From contig JACDAP010000595.1 of assembly GCA_013695395.1 (NCBI GenBank), forward strand, positions 1-5,372: 5,372 nt of DNA. The letters run 5' to 3'. This document shows, one piece after another, positions 4,828 through 5,372 of the stretch. Numbering within the stretch: position 1 is the first letter of the stretch; each line of letters begins with the position of its first letter. A program made the translations under genes and the position numbers. Origin of the DNA: Solirubrobacterales bacterium. Lineage in GTDB: Bacteria > Actinomycetota > Thermoleophilia > Solirubrobacterales > Solirubrobacteraceae. Under the pieces are notes generated by a model. The model made no database searches. It was not told the origin of the DNA and worked only from the letters and a program-made list of their open reading frames with translations.

Positions 4828-5372
4828 GCGGCCCCGCCCTGATCGCCCTCGACATCGCCGGCCCGGGGGACCCGTGGGGCGAGCTCGGCCTGATGGTCGC
4901 CGACGAGGTGACCCAGCTCGGCGAGGTGACGCTGCGCTTCGGCCATGAGGGGGAGGGCATCGTCGGCTGGGCGCTTCGCGGCGGCGACGGACCGCGGGAT
5001 CTCGACGGCCTGCCCACCACCTGGCTGCCGAAGCCGATCGAGCCGTCCGCTCCGCGGGAGCACCGGGTTGCCGTGCCCTCCGTCGATCACGTCGTGGTCG
5101 CCACGCCGGATCCGCGCCGTACGTTCTCCTGCTTCGAGAGCGCCGGGCTCACGCTACGCCGTGAGCGCGCCGCGGGAAGCGAGCAGCGCCCGCTCGTGCA
5201 GGGCTTCTTCCGGCACGGTGAGGCGATGGTCGAGGTCGTCGGCCCACGCGAGGCCAGCGGCGACGGCCCCGCCGCCTTCTGGGGGCTCACGCTCGTGGCC
5301 GAGGAGCTCGACGCGATCGCCGCCGAGCTGGGGGAGGAGCGCTGCTCGGCGCCCCGCGACGCCGTCCAGCCG
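4824..5372 (+). CDS. VOC family (glyoxalase/bleomycin-resistance fold) protein, 3' end outside the window
   Basis: Starting at GTG 4824, which overlaps the exporter stop as GTGA, the frame is open for 183 codons to the window end. The first ~80 residues (ALIALDIAGPGDPWGELGL and what follows) look like a shortened or degenerate VOC half. From about residue 85 a clear VOC module begins: VPSVDHVVVATPDPRRTFSCFESAGLTLRRER, then QGFFRHGEAMVEVVGP, AFWGLTLVAEELDAIAAELG and DAVQP at the edge. H89 and E137 sit where metal ligands occur in glyoxalase I-type proteins, so metal binding is possible. VOC proteins include isomerases, dioxygenases and drug-binding or drug-modifying resistance proteins; the specific activity cannot be assigned. 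The 4-nt overlap implies translational coupling with the exporter and control by the same operator. Relatives usually continue with about 10-15 more residues (inference). Confidence 0.85.
   Translation, partial: MSGPALIALDIAGPGDPWGELGLMVADEVTQLGEVTLRFGHEGEGIVGWALRGGDGPRDLDGLPTTWLPKPIEPSAPREHRVAVPSVDHVVVATPDPRRTFSCFESAGLTLRRERAAGSEQRPLVQGFFRHGEAMVEVVGPREASGDGPAAFWGLTLVAEELDAIAAELGEERCSAPRDAVQP

Overview
The window is very GC-rich and densely packed, with genes on both strands and no mobile element, rRNA, tRNA or CRISPR array that I can see. Codon third positions are strongly G/C, and the proteins are Ala/Arg/Gly-rich. None of the genes has a clear Shine-Dalgarno; instead, -10-like hexamers sit a few bases from the start codons. 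This fits a high-GC actinobacterium, and the protein style (HAD-IIA opening, small Pro/Gln-rich type I membrane protein, VOC protein ending in DAVQP) reminds me of the Thermoleophilia/Solirubrobacterales. That placement is inference from memory, not from a search.

Left part (1-1160): a damaged HAD-IIA phosphatase gene lies on the minus strand (115-425). Its first ~76 codons and last ~28 codons are recognisable, but they are in different frames and the middle (~150 codons in relatives) is missing. Only 24 bp away, and divergent, is a lipoprotein cyclophilin-type peptidyl-prolyl isomerase (450-1160). The two share a tiny promoter region in which the candidate -10 elements overlap.

Middle (1167-3024): a minus-strand pair is read as a two-gene operon with directly abutting stop and start codons: a two-helix membrane protein of unknown function (1884-2561), then an SRAP/YedK-family abasic-site DNA-crosslinking protein (1167-1883). 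Divergent from it, 40 bp away, is a small secreted or type I membrane protein with a very basic tail (2602-3024).

Right part (3025-5372): a perfect 12-bp-arm inverted repeat, strikingly AT-rich for this genome, covers the promoter of a type I ABC half-exporter (start taken at TTG 3076, end 4827). The exporter stop overlaps the GTG start of a VOC (glyoxalase/bleomycin-resistance fold) protein that runs off the window end. The layout of operator, exporter and VOC protein looks like a ligand-inducible efflux/detoxification operon; its regulator is not in the window. This unit and the broken HAD gene are the two most interesting items. I see no clear evidence of a wholly new system.
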